Positions 23,722 through 33,667 of a stretch of DNA of 33,667 nt are shown here, in pieces. The stretch covers positions 1 through 33,667 of the forward strand of contig CAZZKE010000027.1 in the NCBI GenBank assembly GCA_964655005.1, in the 5' to 3' direction. Below the pieces are notes generated by a model. The model ran no database searches and was not told the origin of the DNA. It saw only the letters and a list, made by a program, of their open reading frames with translations. The translations under genes and the position numbers were made by a program. This stretch comes from CAZZKE01 sp964655005. Its GTDB lineage: Bacteria; Pseudomonadota; Alphaproteobacteria; Rhodospirillales; JABHCV01. The stretch's first letter is position 1. Each line of letters opens with the position of its first letter.

Positions 23722-24423
23722 ATGTTCAGGCTGTTCGCAAAGTTTCGTTTTCTGCCGGCGACGATTTTTGTCGCCGTTTTGATGTTGACCCTGCGAATTG
23801 GCAATATCTGGGACAGCGTCAAGGGTGGCCTGATTGGCGATATGTCGATTACCGTCGCCGCCAATGCCCAGGCCCAGCAACAGGGCGGGGAAAAGGCCCT
23901 GGCGGGGGATCAGCAGGAAAATCAGAATGATGGCCAGGCCGACGCGAACCAAACCGAAGACGTCAACCGCCTGGTATCCAATGATCCGACACTGTTGACA
24001 CAAACGGAAATAGACCTTTTGCAGCAGTTGGCGGAACGCCGGAAATCCCTTGATACGCGCGAGAGCGAAGTCGAAATGCGGGAAGGTTTGTTACAGGCCG
24101 CTGAAGCCCGGATCGAAAAGAAAATAGCCGAATTGAAGCTGTTTCAGGAAACTATAGAAAAACTGGTCAAGACGTATGATGATCAACAGGGCGAAAAAAT
24201 TCAAAGCCTGGTGAAAATATACGAAAACATGAAACCGAAAGACGCCGCGCGCATTTTCGAGGAACTGGAGATGGAAACCTTGCTGCTGGTTGCCGAACGC
24301 ATGAAGGAACGCAAGCTGGCGCCAATTATGGCTAAGATGAATCCGGCCAAGGCAACCGAGATTACGGTCGAATTATCGAGGCTCAGGAACCTGCCAAACG
24401 AAACAATGAAGGCTGGCGGTTAG
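23722..24423 (+). CDS. motE: MotE-like flagellar protein with MgtE N-domain
   Basis: The 233-residue protein has an N-terminal membrane anchor or signal (about 8-30), a Gln/Asn-rich linker (45-80), a long coiled coil (about 95-150) and a C-terminal MgtE intracellular-N-like domain (about 160-222; MKPKDAARIFEELEMETLLL and then ERKLAPIMAKMNPAKATEIT). This is the layout of MotE, described in Sinorhizobium as a periplasmic chaperone that stabilises MotC. It also has LTQTEIDLLQQL (92-103), which resembles the FliM CheY-binding peptide. It sits between the DUF6468-like gene and cheY. A general coiled-coil export protein is the alternative. Confidence 0.78.
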   Translation: MFRLFAKFRFLPATIFVAVLMLTLRIGNIWDSVKGGLIGDMSITVAANAQAQQQGGEKALAGDQQENQNDGQADANQTEDVNRLVSNDPTLLTQTEIDLLQQLAERRKSLDTRESEVEMREGLLQAAEARIEKKIAELKLFQETIEKLVKTYDDQQGEKIQSLVKIYENMKPKDAARIFEELEMETLLLVAERMKERKLAPIMAKMNPAKATEITVELSRLRNLPNETMKAGG

Positions 24424-24434
24424 GTGGAAAACGG

Positions 24435-24463
24435 TTGCTATGACAGGCCTTGTAAATTATCTA
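24435..24463 (+). promoter_or_regulatory. Possible internal promoter of cheY
   Basis: TTGCTA and TATCTA are 17 bases apart in the 112-bp gap before cheY. Each box matches consensus at four of six positions. The gap is the largest inside the rightward series and would be the natural place for a second promoter. Confidence 0.3.
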
Positions 24464-24535
24464 AACTGAACCGGTGCTGAAAAAAATTAAATGATACCCG
24501 TATTTTTGGTGATATTCCGACTAATGGAGCGATAA

Positions 24536-24922
24536 ATGGCTGTCGATATGAACATGAACGTCCTGATCGTCGATGATTACAAGACGATGCTCAGGATTCT
24601 CCGGAATCTTCTCAAGCAACTCAATTTCAATAATGTTGAAGAAGCGACCGACGGGACCATGGCGATGGAAGTGCTCGGACAAAAGGATTTCGGCCTGATT
24701 ATTTCAGATTGGAATATGGAACCGATGACCGGCATTCAACTGCTTCGATTGGTCCGTGCCGATGACAAGCTCAAACACCTTCCCTTCGTTATGATAACGG
24801 CGGAAAGTAAATCCGAGAATGTTATCGCCGCCAAGGAAGCCGGGGTTTCCAATTACATAGTCAAGCCTTTCAACGCCGCGACCCTGCGTTCCAAGCTGGT
24901 CAGCGTGCTCGGGGAATTCTAG
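24536..24922 (+). CDS. cheY: Chemotaxis response regulator CheY
   Basis: This is a single-domain receiver of 128 residues with no output domain. The active site is complete: D13 and D14, phosphoacceptor D58 in IISDWNMEP, T88 in MITAES, and K110 in IVKPFN, aligning one-for-one with E. coli D12/D13, D57, T87 and K109. SDWNMEPMTGIQLLRLVRAD is close to canonical CheY. Phospho-CheY binds FliM to change motor rotation. GGAGCG precedes the ATG. The immediate downstream gene is its phosphatase cheZ. No cheA or receptor gene is in the window. Confidence 0.93.
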   Translation: MAVDMNMNVLIVDDYKTMLRILRNLLKQLNFNNVEEATDGTMAMEVLGQKDFGLIISDWNMEPMTGIQLLRLVRADDKLKHLPFVMITAESKSENVIAAKEAGVSNYIVKPFNAATLRSKLVSVLGEF

Positions 24923-24931
24923 GGAATCGTC

Positions 24932-25624
24932 ATGTCCGCCCGCAAACCGGCCCCGAAAAACAAGCCGACGGCGGCAAAAAAGCCGGTCGGAAAGCAAGCG
25001 ACGGCGAAAGCCAAACCCGGACGCCCGTCCCGTCCCGGAATATCGAAGGCCCGCAAGGCCGCCAAAGTGGTCGGCGAGGTGATGTCGTCGGTACGTGGCG
25101 GCGTTCACGACGAGTCTGATATTTTTTCCGAACTGGGGAAGCTGGCCGCTTATATCCAGGACGCCAGAAAAGAAATAGCCACCCTGCGCCCGCACGAAGT
25201 CAAGGATGAATTCCTGCCGCGGGCCACCGATGAACTGGACGCCATCATCGGGGCCACCGCCGACGCCACCAATGCCATCATGGATGCCACCGAAATTATC
25301 GAAGACGTGATGACCGGTCTTGACGGCAAGCCGGCCGACGAGTTGCTGAAGGCGACCACCGCCATATATGAAGCCTGCACCTTCCAGGATATTACCGGCC
25401 AGCGGATCACCAGGGTGGTCCAGACGTTGCAGGAAATTGAGTCGAAAGTGGATGACCTGCTTTCGGCCTTCGGCACCAGCCCCGGAAAAACCGGGAAAAG
25501 CCGGGTCGGAAAAAAGCCCGGCAAGACGGAAATCACCGACGCGGATTTACTCAACGGTCCCCAGGATGCCGACAAGGCGGTGTCCCAGGCGGATATAGAC
25601 GCACTATTGGCAAGTTTTGATTAG
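24932..25624 (+). CDS. cheZ: CheY-P phosphatase CheZ
   Basis: CheZ dephosphorylates CheY-P. The catalytic core motif CTFQDITGQRITRV is present, with D153 and Q157 matching D143 and Q147 of E. coli. The long helical hairpin spans about 60-180. The C-terminal SQADIDALLASFD is the CheY-binding helix and looks much like the FliM motif. The first 50 residues are a Lys/Ala/Pro-rich basic extension (KPAPKNKPTAAKKPVGKQAT) not found in enteric CheZ. It starts nine bases after cheY, with AGGGAA as ribosome binding site, and precedes the first motB-like gene by 7 bp. Confidence 0.92.
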   Translation: MSARKPAPKNKPTAAKKPVGKQATAKAKPGRPSRPGISKARKAAKVVGEVMSSVRGGVHDESDIFSELGKLAAYIQDARKEIATLRPHEVKDEFLPRATDELDAIIGATADATNAIMDATEIIEDVMTGLDGKPADELLKATTAIYEACTFQDITGQRITRVVQTLQEIESKVDDLLSAFGTSPGKTGKSRVGKKPGKTEITDADLLNGPQDADKAVSQADIDALLASFD

Positions 25625-25631
25625 ATAGATT

Positions 25632-26330
25632 ATGCCCTCTTCGGAAGATTTTCACGATCCCAGTGAAGGCCATGGCGGGTCCAGTATCGCCTTGTTTCTG
25701 GGGCTGTATCTTCTTATTTTGGCGTTCTTCATCATGCTTGTCAGTATCTCGACCCTTGAAGAGGTCAAATCCAAGGCGGCCATGAAAAGCCTGTCGGCGA
25801 CCTTCACCTCGATCCTGCCGCCCAGCCTGGAATTGACTGCGGTGAGCAGCACCGAAGGCGCGGTTCTCGCCGGCCAGCAGTTCCAGCAACAGATCACCAA
25901 TATTTTTTCGACCACCATACAGGTTACGAAAGTAGACGTCATACAGCCCGGCCGGCTGATGCGGGTGCTGGTCAAGTCCGATGTGATATTCAAGCCGGAC
26001 GCAGCCGACATCCGGGATTCCAGCCAGGCCTTCATGGACCGTATCGTGGCTTCGGTTAGCGGTCGCCCGCCGGGGCTGCGATTTGATATGGAATTTGTCA
26101 TGCAAAGTCCGTACGTGACGGGCACCGACCTGCCGACCGAACAGACGCTCGAGATGTCTCGCGCCGGCAATTTCGCCCGGCAAATGATGGCCCGGGGCCT
26201 GCCGCCCGACAGCATCGCGGTGGGGCTGGAGCCCGGCGAAAGTGACGATATCACGATCTGGTTCTATGTCCGCAACAGCGATGAAACCCGGCTGCGGTTC
26301 GTCGCGCCAAAATCTACGGGCGCGCAATAA
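25632..26330 (+). CDS. Degenerate MotB/OmpA-like protein lacking the proton-binding aspartate
   Basis: The 232-residue protein has one N-terminal membrane span (about 17-40, ending AFFIMLVSIS) and a periplasmic domain that aligns with MotB/OmpA-like proteins: DVIFKPDAADIRDSSQAFMD, then SRAGNFARQMMARGLPPDSI. Two functional features are missing. The membrane aspartate used for ion flow is replaced by glycine (G24 by alignment on AFF). The peptidoglycan-binding GHTD and C-terminal NRR-type arginine are also absent (RFDMEFVMQSP is in the GHTD region). It therefore cannot be a normal stator B subunit. It is directly followed by a second, intact MotB-like gene and may pair with it. Confidence 0.75.
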   Translation: MPSSEDFHDPSEGHGGSSIALFLGLYLLILAFFIMLVSISTLEEVKSKAAMKSLSATFTSILPPSLELTAVSSTEGAVLAGQQFQQQITNIFSTTIQVTKVDVIQPGRLMRVLVKSDVIFKPDAADIRDSSQAFMDRIVASVSGRPPGLRFDMEFVMQSPYVTGTDLPTEQTLEMSRAGNFARQMMARGLPPDSIAVGLEPGESDDITIWFYVRNSDETRLRFVAPKSTGAQ

Positions 26331-26395
26331 GGCATCCAGCCGTCACTTGATGGCGGTTTGATCCGGGCGCAAATGATTTCGGGGAAATGATTGGA

Positions 26396-27100
26396 ATGGA
26401 TGAAGACGACCTGAGGATGGAATCCAAGCAAAGTGTGGCTTGGTTAATCACGTTCACGGATCTGGTGTCCCTGATGCTGACCTTTTTCGTGCTGTTGTTT
26501 TCCATGTCGACCATCCGCACCGATCATTGGAACAGCGTTATCGACGCCCTGTCGCAAAGCCTTAATCCATCTTCGACCAAGGCGCAAATGGCGGCCACTT
26601 CGAATTTTAATATAGCTACCCTGTTTCGCAAACGGGCGATCAATCTGGATTATCTTACGGCGGTACTGCAGGACGCTACCAGTAAGGACGAATTGCTTTC
26701 GGGCAACTATTTGATGCGGCTCGACGACCGGCTGGTGGTCGCCTTGCCGGGGGATTTGCTGTTCGAACCTGGCCGGGCCGCGCTGACCGAAAAAGCCAAG
26801 CGGGCGCTGTTTAATTTGGGTGGCGTGCTGCGGAATATCGGCAATCAAATCGGTATCAACGGCCATACCGACCCCTCGCCGCCACACGGCCAGGACTATT
26901 CCTCTAACTGGGAGCTGTCGATGGCGCGGGCCGCCGCCGTCGCCAATGCCCTGCGGCGCTCGGGCTATCGGGAAGACATCGTCGCTTTCGGCTACGCCAG
27001 CAGCCGCTTCAATGAACTGCCCGAAATGGCCAAAGCGAAGCGGCTGGCTCTGGCGCGGCGCGTCGATATTGTTATTTTCCCGACTGTCGGTGAATTCTGA
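26396..27100 (+). CDS. MotB-like stator protein
   Basis: The membrane span (TFTDLVSLMLTFFVLLFSM) retains the stator aspartate, D22 from this start. The periplasmic OmpA-like domain is intact: DLLFEPGRAALTEKAKRALF, INGHTDPSPP, SSNWELSMARA and ALARRVDIVI. It should anchor to peptidoglycan and conduct ions with a MotA-type partner encoded elsewhere. An ATG at 26387 would add three residues, but GGGGA at 26381-26385 is better spaced (10 bases) for 26396. The stop overlaps the start of the next gene (TGATG). With 234 residues it is shorter than enteric MotB (about 308), mainly because of a short linker between membrane span and OmpA domain. Confidence 0.82.
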   Translation: MDEDDLRMESKQSVAWLITFTDLVSLMLTFFVLLFSMSTIRTDHWNSVIDALSQSLNPSSTKAQMAATSNFNIATLFRKRAINLDYLTAVLQDATSKDELLSGNYLMRLDDRLVVALPGDLLFEPGRAALTEKAKRALFNLGGVLRNIGNQIGINGHTDPSPPHGQDYSSNWELSMARAAAVANALRRSGYREDIVAFGYASSRFNELPEMAKAKRLALARRVDIVIFPTVGEF

Positions 27101-30100
27101 TGATTCTCCGCTGGCTGGTCGCGGCGGCGATTGCGGCGCTGGTGCTGGCGCCCGGATCACCCGCCCGGGCAGAGCCGGTCAGGGTCCGCGCCGCCGCCCA
27201 TGATGGCTTCGGCCGGATCGTCTTTAACTGGCCGAGCCCGGTTGTTTTCAGCGCGACCAGCGAGGGCGGGCTTGTTGTCGTCAAATTCGGGCGGCCCATC
27301 GAAGCCTCGTACGCCGGGGTCGTCAAGGCGCTCCGGTCCTATGTCAGTTCCGCGACGCCGGGGGGCGATGGCCGGTCGGTTACCTTCACCCTGCGCGGTT
27401 CCTTCGAAGTCCGCAGTTTCGATATGGGCGCCGTCGTCGTTGTCGATATAGTGCAGGCCGCCGCGACGGCCCCGGAAAAACCCGATGGCGGCCCCATGAT
27501 CGGGGTCCGCACCGGTATCCACAAGGGATATACCAGGATTGTTTTCGACTGGCCGGAACGAGTCGGGTACGGCATCGCCCGAGACGGCGGCAAGGCGGTG
27601 CTGACGTTCGGACGCCCGGCCCGGATCGACCTGAGGCCGTTGCAAGGCCGACCGCCGAAATTTATCGGCGGCGCGTCCCAGGAAATAACCGAAGACGGCG
27701 TCGCGGTCGCCCTGCTGATACCGGAAACATCCGGTATCCGGGATTCCCGCTCGGGCTCGAAAGTGGTCATCGATGTCATGGCGCCGTCGCCGGAACGGGT
27801 TGCCGATAAAAAACCCGCCGATCGGGAACCGCCGCCCGCGCCGCTGGAAAAGCGCCCGGTGGCGGCCGAACAGCCGGCCCCCCAGCCGATCCCGACAAGT
27901 CCCGTTATCCTTGCCGCGCCGACGGCCCTGAAGGCGCCGGGCGTTACCGCCGACGAGACGGCGGCACGCGGCAACACGGGGGCGCCCGATGAAAAAGACG
28001 CCGCGGCCCTGGAACTACTGGCCGGGGTGAAGGTTATTGATCCCGCCGCCGGGGGGGGAGCGCAAACCGGCCCTGCCACGGGTGCCATCCAGCAGGATAC
28101 GGGCGACGGCGATACCGTCGGTATCCGGATCGACTGGGACGAACCGGTCGCGGCGGCGGTGTTCCGGCGGGTCGGGTATTTGTGGGTGGTGTTCGACAAG
28201 GCGACACAAATAGATTTGGAAGGGCTGCGCGCCGCCGCCGGAAATATCTTCCGCAGCGTCGAGCAGATTTCCAACGACCGGGCGACGGTGCTCCGGTTGA
28301 CCACGCTGGCCGGCGTCAATCCATCGCTCCGGCGTGACGGATTTGCCTGGATTCTGGAATTCAGGCAACAGCCGCTACAGCCGACCTCGGCCATTGAAAT
28401 TACACCGCAGCCCAATTCCCCGATTGGCGCCCGGCTGTTCATGTCGGTGACCGAACCGGGCGACGGCATCGTCCTGACCGACCCGGCGGTCGGCGACAAT
28501 CTGATCGTGACGCCGGTCATTCCGCTCGGCTACGGAATCGCCATGGAGCGTGATTATCCCCAGGCGCGGATTTTGCAGAGCAGCCAGGGGGTGGTGCTGG
28601 AACCGAAATCGGATGACCTGCGGGTGCGATCATTGCGCCAGGGTATCGAGGTTACCAGCGGTTCCGGGTTGAAGCTTTCCGATGTTCCGGCGGCCCTGGC
28701 GGCCGACAGCAAACTTGGCGGTAACGCGGCCATGCGTAAGTTTAGCCGAATGTTCGACCTGAGCAAATGGCGGCAGGTCGGCGCCGAGACCTTTACCGCG
28801 ACCAGACAGGACTTGCAGCGGGCCGCCGCCGAAGCACCGGTTGGCGACCGGGAACAGGCCCGGTTGAATCTGGCCCGGTACTACTTCGCCAACGCATACG
28901 GCCCGGAGGCCCTGGGGGTGCTGCGGGAAATTGCCAGGGATAATCCGGATTTTGCCAAAACTGCGGAATATCTGGGGATCAGCGGCGCCATCAACACCAT
29001 GATGCGGCGCTTCGATGATGCCCGTGCGGATCTGGACGGCAGCGCCGTCGAAGACAACGATGAAGGCATGTTCTGGCGGGCGGTGCTGCGCGCCTATGAA
29101 GGCGATATGGCCGGCGCGGCGCCGGACTTGCGGCGCATGGGCGGAGTCATTCGGCCTTATCCGAAACCCCTGAAAATTCCCCTGGGTATCCTGATCGCCG
29201 AATCGGCCATCGAACTTGGTGATGTCAAGCAGTCGACCCGCTATCTGGAAACCATGCGGGCCAACGATCCAAATCCGGCGCAGGCCAGCGAGCTTGATTT
29301 TATCGAAGGCCGGCTTTTGCAACAGACCGGCGATTTCGATGGCGCCGTGGCCAGGTGGGAAGCCGTGCAGGAAGGTCCCAACCGCCTGAGTCGAACCAGG
29401 GCGGCTATCGCCCGTACCGAACTGTTATTGAAGCTTGAGCAAATTGATCTTTTCGAAGCCATTAAGGAAATGGAAGACCTGCGTTTCGCGTGGCGCGGCG
29501 ACGAGCTTGAATTTAATCTTTTGCGCCGGCTCGGCGAGATGTACCTGGAAATTGGCGATTATCGCAACGGTTTACGCACCCTGCGTCAGGCGGCGACCCA
29601 TTTCCGCGACAACGAAAAAGCGCCGGAAGTGACCGAGCGGATGACCGAAGCGTTCACCGGGCTGTATCTGAACGGCGACGCCGACAGGCTGCAACCGATA
29701 ACCGCCATCGCCCTGTACGACGAATTTAAGGAATTGACGCCGCCGGGCGAGGCGGGCGATGAAATGATTCGCAAACTGGCGGACCGGCTGGTCGATGTCG
29801 ATTTGCTCGACCGCGCCGCTGGATTGCTCCAGGGGCAGGTGGAATTTCGCCTGAAAGGCTTGGAAAAGGCCCGTGTCGGGGCGCGACTGGCGCTGGTCCA
29901 TATTCTTGCCCGCGAATACGATCAGGCGATTTCCGCCCTTGAAGAATCGGTTGTGGCGGACCTGCCCGATGACCTTGTGGAACAGCGCCGCCATCTGGAG
30001 GCCAGGGCGCTGATTGGCCAGGAACAGACCGACGCGGCGCTGAGTTTGCTAAAAGACGATAAATCCCACAACGCCGAACTGTTGCGCACGGAAATTTTCT

Positions 30101-30459
30101 GGAACGACGGCGATTGGGTCAAGGCGGCGAAGTCGTTGAAGCGTCTGGTCAAGGCGGCCGGCGTCAAGCCGAACCAGCCGGTCGATCAGAAGCAGGGCGA
30201 ATATCTGCTTAATCTGGCCGTCGCCATGACCTTAAGCGGCAATGAACAGGGCATCGCCAGGATGCGCGCCGATTATAGCGAGGCGATGGACGAAACCACC
30301 TATCGCGATGCTTTCCGGCTGATCGCCAGCACCGAAAAAGTCGGCCTGATTAATTATTCGGCAATCGCCCAGGAAGTCGCCGACGTGGAAAATTTTGAAA
30401 CCTTCATGGCCGCCTACCAGGAACGCTTGAAAGAACGCAAGCTGAGCGCCATTAACTAA
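27100..30459 (+). CDS. Large periplasmic AMIN-like/TPR repeat protein linked to the motor operon
   Basis: The 1119-residue protein has a signal peptide (cleavage after ARA, about residue 24), so it is probably periplasmic. Three AMIN-like beta domains follow: 26-119 (GFGRIVFNWP), 133-227 (GYTRIVFDWP), and 338-424 (TVGIRIDWDEPV) after a Pro/Ala-rich linker (228-335). A further beta-rich region runs to about 545. From about 550 to the end the sequence is helical with TPR-like pairs, for example ARLNLARYYFANAYGPEALG and RLGEMYLEIGDYRNGLRTLR. It is translationally coupled to the MotB-like gene. AMIN-type domains bind peptidoglycan or other envelope parts and TPRs bind proteins, so a scaffold for the stator is the natural inference. 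No enzymatic motif was seen. Confidence 0.75.
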   Translation: MILRWLVAAAIAALVLAPGSPARAEPVRVRAAAHDGFGRIVFNWPSPVVFSATSEGGLVVVKFGRPIEASYAGVVKALRSYVSSATPGGDGRSVTFTLRGSFEVRSFDMGAVVVVDIVQAAATAPEKPDGGPMIGVRTGIHKGYTRIVFDWPERVGYGIARDGGKAVLTFGRPARIDLRPLQGRPPKFIGGASQEITEDGVAVALLIPETSGIRDSRSGSKVVIDVMAPSPERVADKKPADREPPPAPLEKRPVAAEQPAPQPIPTSPVILAAPTALKAPGVTADETAARGNTGAPDEKDAAALELLAGVKVIDPAAGGGAQTGPATGAIQQDTGDGDTVGIRIDWDEPVAAAVFRRVGYLWVVFDKATQIDLEGLRAAAGNIFRSVEQISNDRATVLRLTTLAGVNPSLRRDGFAWILEFRQQPLQPTSAIEITPQPNSPIGARLFMSVTEPGDGIVLTDPAVGDNLIVTPVIPLGYGIAMERDYPQARILQSSQGVVLEPKSDDLRVRSLRQGIEVTSGSGLKLSDVPAALAADSKLGGNAAMRKFSRMFDLSKWRQVGAETFTATRQDLQRAAAEAPVGDREQARLNLARYYFANAYGPEALGVLREIARDNPDFAKTAEYLGISGAINTMMRRFDDARADLDGSAVEDNDEGMFWRAVLRAYEGDMAGAAPDLRRMGGVIRPYPKPLKIPLGILIAESAIELGDVKQSTRYLETMRANDPNPAQASELDFIEGRLLQQTGDFDGAVARWEAVQEGPNRLSRTRAAIARTELLLKLEQIDLFEAIKEMEDLRFAWRGDELEFNLLRRLGEMYLEIGDYRNGLRTLRQAATHFRDNEKAPEVTERMTEAFTGLYLNGDADRLQPITAIALYDEFKELTPPGEAGDEMIRKLADRLVDVDLLDRAAGLLQGQVEFRLKGLEKARVGARLALVHILAREYDQAISALEESVVADLPDDLVEQRRHLEARALIGQEQTDAALSLLKDDKSHNAELLRTEIFWNDGDWVKAAKSLKRLVKAAGVKPNQPVDQKQGEYLLNLAVAMTLSGNEQGIARMRADYSEAMDETTYRDAFRLIASTEKVGLINYSAIAQEVADVENFETFMAAYQERLKERKLSAIN

Positions 30460-30514
30460 GGAATTGAACAAGGGGTCTTTATCAATGCTCCTTGGTATAA
30501 GGGAGAAATAAACA

Positions 30515-31660
30515 ATGGGATCGAAACCACACATTCACTGGCTGGGCGCCGGTTTATCTTCCGGCCCGGGGGTCGCCGCCCTGGTCCGCCGACGGGGCAA
30601 TGTCGTATTGTGGAACCGGACCGAAGAAAAGGCGCAGATCCTGGCCGAAAAAATCGGCGCCGGCGACGACCTTGGCGTCGAGACGCTGGATTTCGACCGC
30701 CTGGCCGAACGGGTGGCCGCCGGGGATGTGGTCGTTTCAATGTTGCCGGGCGCTTTCCATGTCCGGGTCGCCAGGCTGGCCCTGGCCGCCGGCGCCCATA
30801 TGGTGACGACCAGTTACCTGAGCCCGGATATGATGACGCTGGACGACGAGGCCCGCGCCAAGGGGCTGGTTGTCCTGAACGAGGTCGGTGTCGATCCCGG
30901 CATCGATCACCTGTTCGCCCAGGTGCTGGTCGATGCGGCGCGGCAGGCCGGCGTGCTGGGCGATGGCCACAGGGTTTCGTTTCAATCCCACTGCGGCGGC
31001 GTCCCGGCAATCGCCAATGATTTCCGCTACAAATTCAGTTGGGCGCCGCTGGGGGTTCTGACGGCGCTTGCCAATCCGGCCCGCTCAATCAGGGATGGCG
31101 TCGAACTGCGTACGGAAAAGGCCTGGACCGGCGTCGAGGAAATAGATGTTCTGGGCGAAACGTTCGAGGTCTATCCGAACAGGGACAGCCTTGGTTATGT
31201 GGAGGAATACGGCCTGGCCGGGGTTGCCGACTTACGGCTATTCGTGCGCGGCACGCTGCGGTTGCCCGGCTGGAAAGAAGCCTGGGGCGATATTTTTACC
31301 GCCGTTGCGAACGGAACCGAAGACAGCCTCAGGGCATTGAGCGAACGGCTTTGGACCGATTACGCCTACGGGACGGATGAACGGGACCGGCTGATCCTGT
31401 ATGTTTCACTGGAAAGCCAGGCCGCCGGCGGCGAAATTTGGAAGGCCTCGCTCAGCCTGGATGAAACCGGCAGCGGCTGGCAGACGGCGATGGCCAGAAC
31501 CGTGTCGCTGACCGCCCAGGTGGCCATTGGCGCCGTGCTGGATGGCCGCCTTGAACCGGGCGTTCAGGCGGCCACCCGCGACCCGCAGGAAGCCGGACGA
31601 TGGCTGCGCCTGCTGGCCGATGACGGCATTAAGATTGGCACCGAAAACGTGTCGTTATAA
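30515..31660 (+). CDS. Saccharopine dehydrogenase-family oxidoreductase
   Basis: The 381-residue protein starts with an NAD(P)-binding Rossmann segment (HIHWLGAGLSSGPGVAALVRR; note the GAGLSSGP loop) followed by VVSMLPGAFHVRVARLALAA and VVLNEVGVDPGIDHLFAQVL. These are hallmarks of saccharopine dehydrogenase or carboxynorspermidine dehydrogenase-like enzymes. The CGGVPAIANDFRYKFSWAPL segment is typical of the lysine-forming/degrading saccharopine reductase branch. The exact substrate is uncertain; lysine metabolism is the most likely. AGGGAG precedes the ATG. It lies 55 bp after the large repeat protein and 49 bp before prpE, and has no evident link with motility. Confidence 0.82.
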   Translation: MGSKPHIHWLGAGLSSGPGVAALVRRRGNVVLWNRTEEKAQILAEKIGAGDDLGVETLDFDRLAERVAAGDVVVSMLPGAFHVRVARLALAAGAHMVTTSYLSPDMMTLDDEARAKGLVVLNEVGVDPGIDHLFAQVLVDAARQAGVLGDGHRVSFQSHCGGVPAIANDFRYKFSWAPLGVLTALANPARSIRDGVELRTEKAWTGVEEIDVLGETFEVYPNRDSLGYVEEYGLAGVADLRLFVRGTLRLPGWKEAWGDIFTAVANGTEDSLRALSERLWTDYAYGTDERDRLILYVSLESQAAGGEIWKASLSLDETGSGWQTAMARTVSLTAQVAIGAVLDGRLEPGVQAATRDPQEAGRWLRLLADDGIKIGTENVSL

Positions 31661-31709
31661 CAGGGGCGGGTTTTCCATCACAACCCGCCAAAGCCAAATG
31701 GGGACAGAC

Positions 31710-33620
<1,911 letters not shown>

Positions 33621-33667
33621 GCCTTGAAATGGGTGACGTCTGCGAAACTCGCTAAAAACCGTTGGCC

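Noticed and set aside
25632..27100. The two MotB-like genes as one gene split by a frameshift
   Set aside because: Each has its own start, membrane span and complete periplasmic domain, so they are paralogues rather than halves.
27339..28520. Open frame of 393 codons antisense to the large AMIN-TPR protein
   Set aside because: Ser/Pro/Thr-rich, no motif and no ribosome binding site. The plus strand has a signal peptide and repeat domains.

Overview
The window is chromosomal DNA from a GC-rich alphaproteobacterium, most likely of the Rhodospirillales/Rhodospirillaceae type. That inference rests on FliX, a DksA without zinc cysteines, a DUF6468-like flagellar protein, a MotE-like protein, a phasin, and a MarR-OmpR-histidine kinase cluster resembling PetP/PetR. 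No mobile element, phage, tRNA, rRNA or CRISPR array was seen. Most of the window (about 8.2-30.5 kb) is a flagellar and chemotaxis island.

Left flank (1-8.2 kb). A secreted sorbosone/glucose dehydrogenase-like propeller and a polysaccharide flippase run rightward. The flippase converges on, and overlaps, a sulfotransferase that lies behind a branched-chain aminotransferase gene (ilvE). ilvE is divergent from a marR-response regulator-histidine kinase operon, and their predicted promoters overlap face to face. A CsaA-like chaperone and a phasin follow on the minus strand. The phasin has a clear terminator and a promoter bracketed by two near-identical 18-bp elements that look like PhaR operators.

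Hook and basal-body block (8.2-21.4 kb). Three minus-strand transcription units, flgI-flgJ-flgN-flgK-flgL, flgE and flgF-flgG-flgA-flgH, each carry a recognisable sigma-54 (-24/-12) promoter 26-35 nt (from predicted start of transcription) before the first gene. Each also has a CCGG-flanked, AT-centred element about 75-105 bp further upstream, a possible enhancer for an FlbD-type activator. The regulator fliX is divergent from flgE, and dksA sits between fliX and flgH. FlgE and FlgL are enlarged by copies of the same domain of roughly 90-105 residues (three in FlgE, one in FlgL), which points to domain shuffling between hook and hook-filament junction genes. dksA has a predicted leader RNA that folds into a compact three-way junction starting at its predicted transcription start.

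Motor and chemotaxis block (21.4-30.5 kb). A rightward series runs fliL, fliM, a DUF6468-like gene, a motE-like gene, cheY, cheZ, two different motB/OmpA-like genes and a 1119-residue periplasmic protein with AMIN-like and TPR-like segments. The first MotB-like protein lacks both the membrane aspartate and the peptidoglycan-binding residues, while the second has both. This pair, translationally coupled to the large periplasmic repeat protein, is the strongest candidate for an uncharacterised motor module, perhaps a heteromeric stator with its own periplasmic scaffold. No motA is in the window.

Right flank (30.5-33.6 kb). A saccharopine dehydrogenase-family gene and a propionyl-CoA synthetase gene (prpE) close the window.
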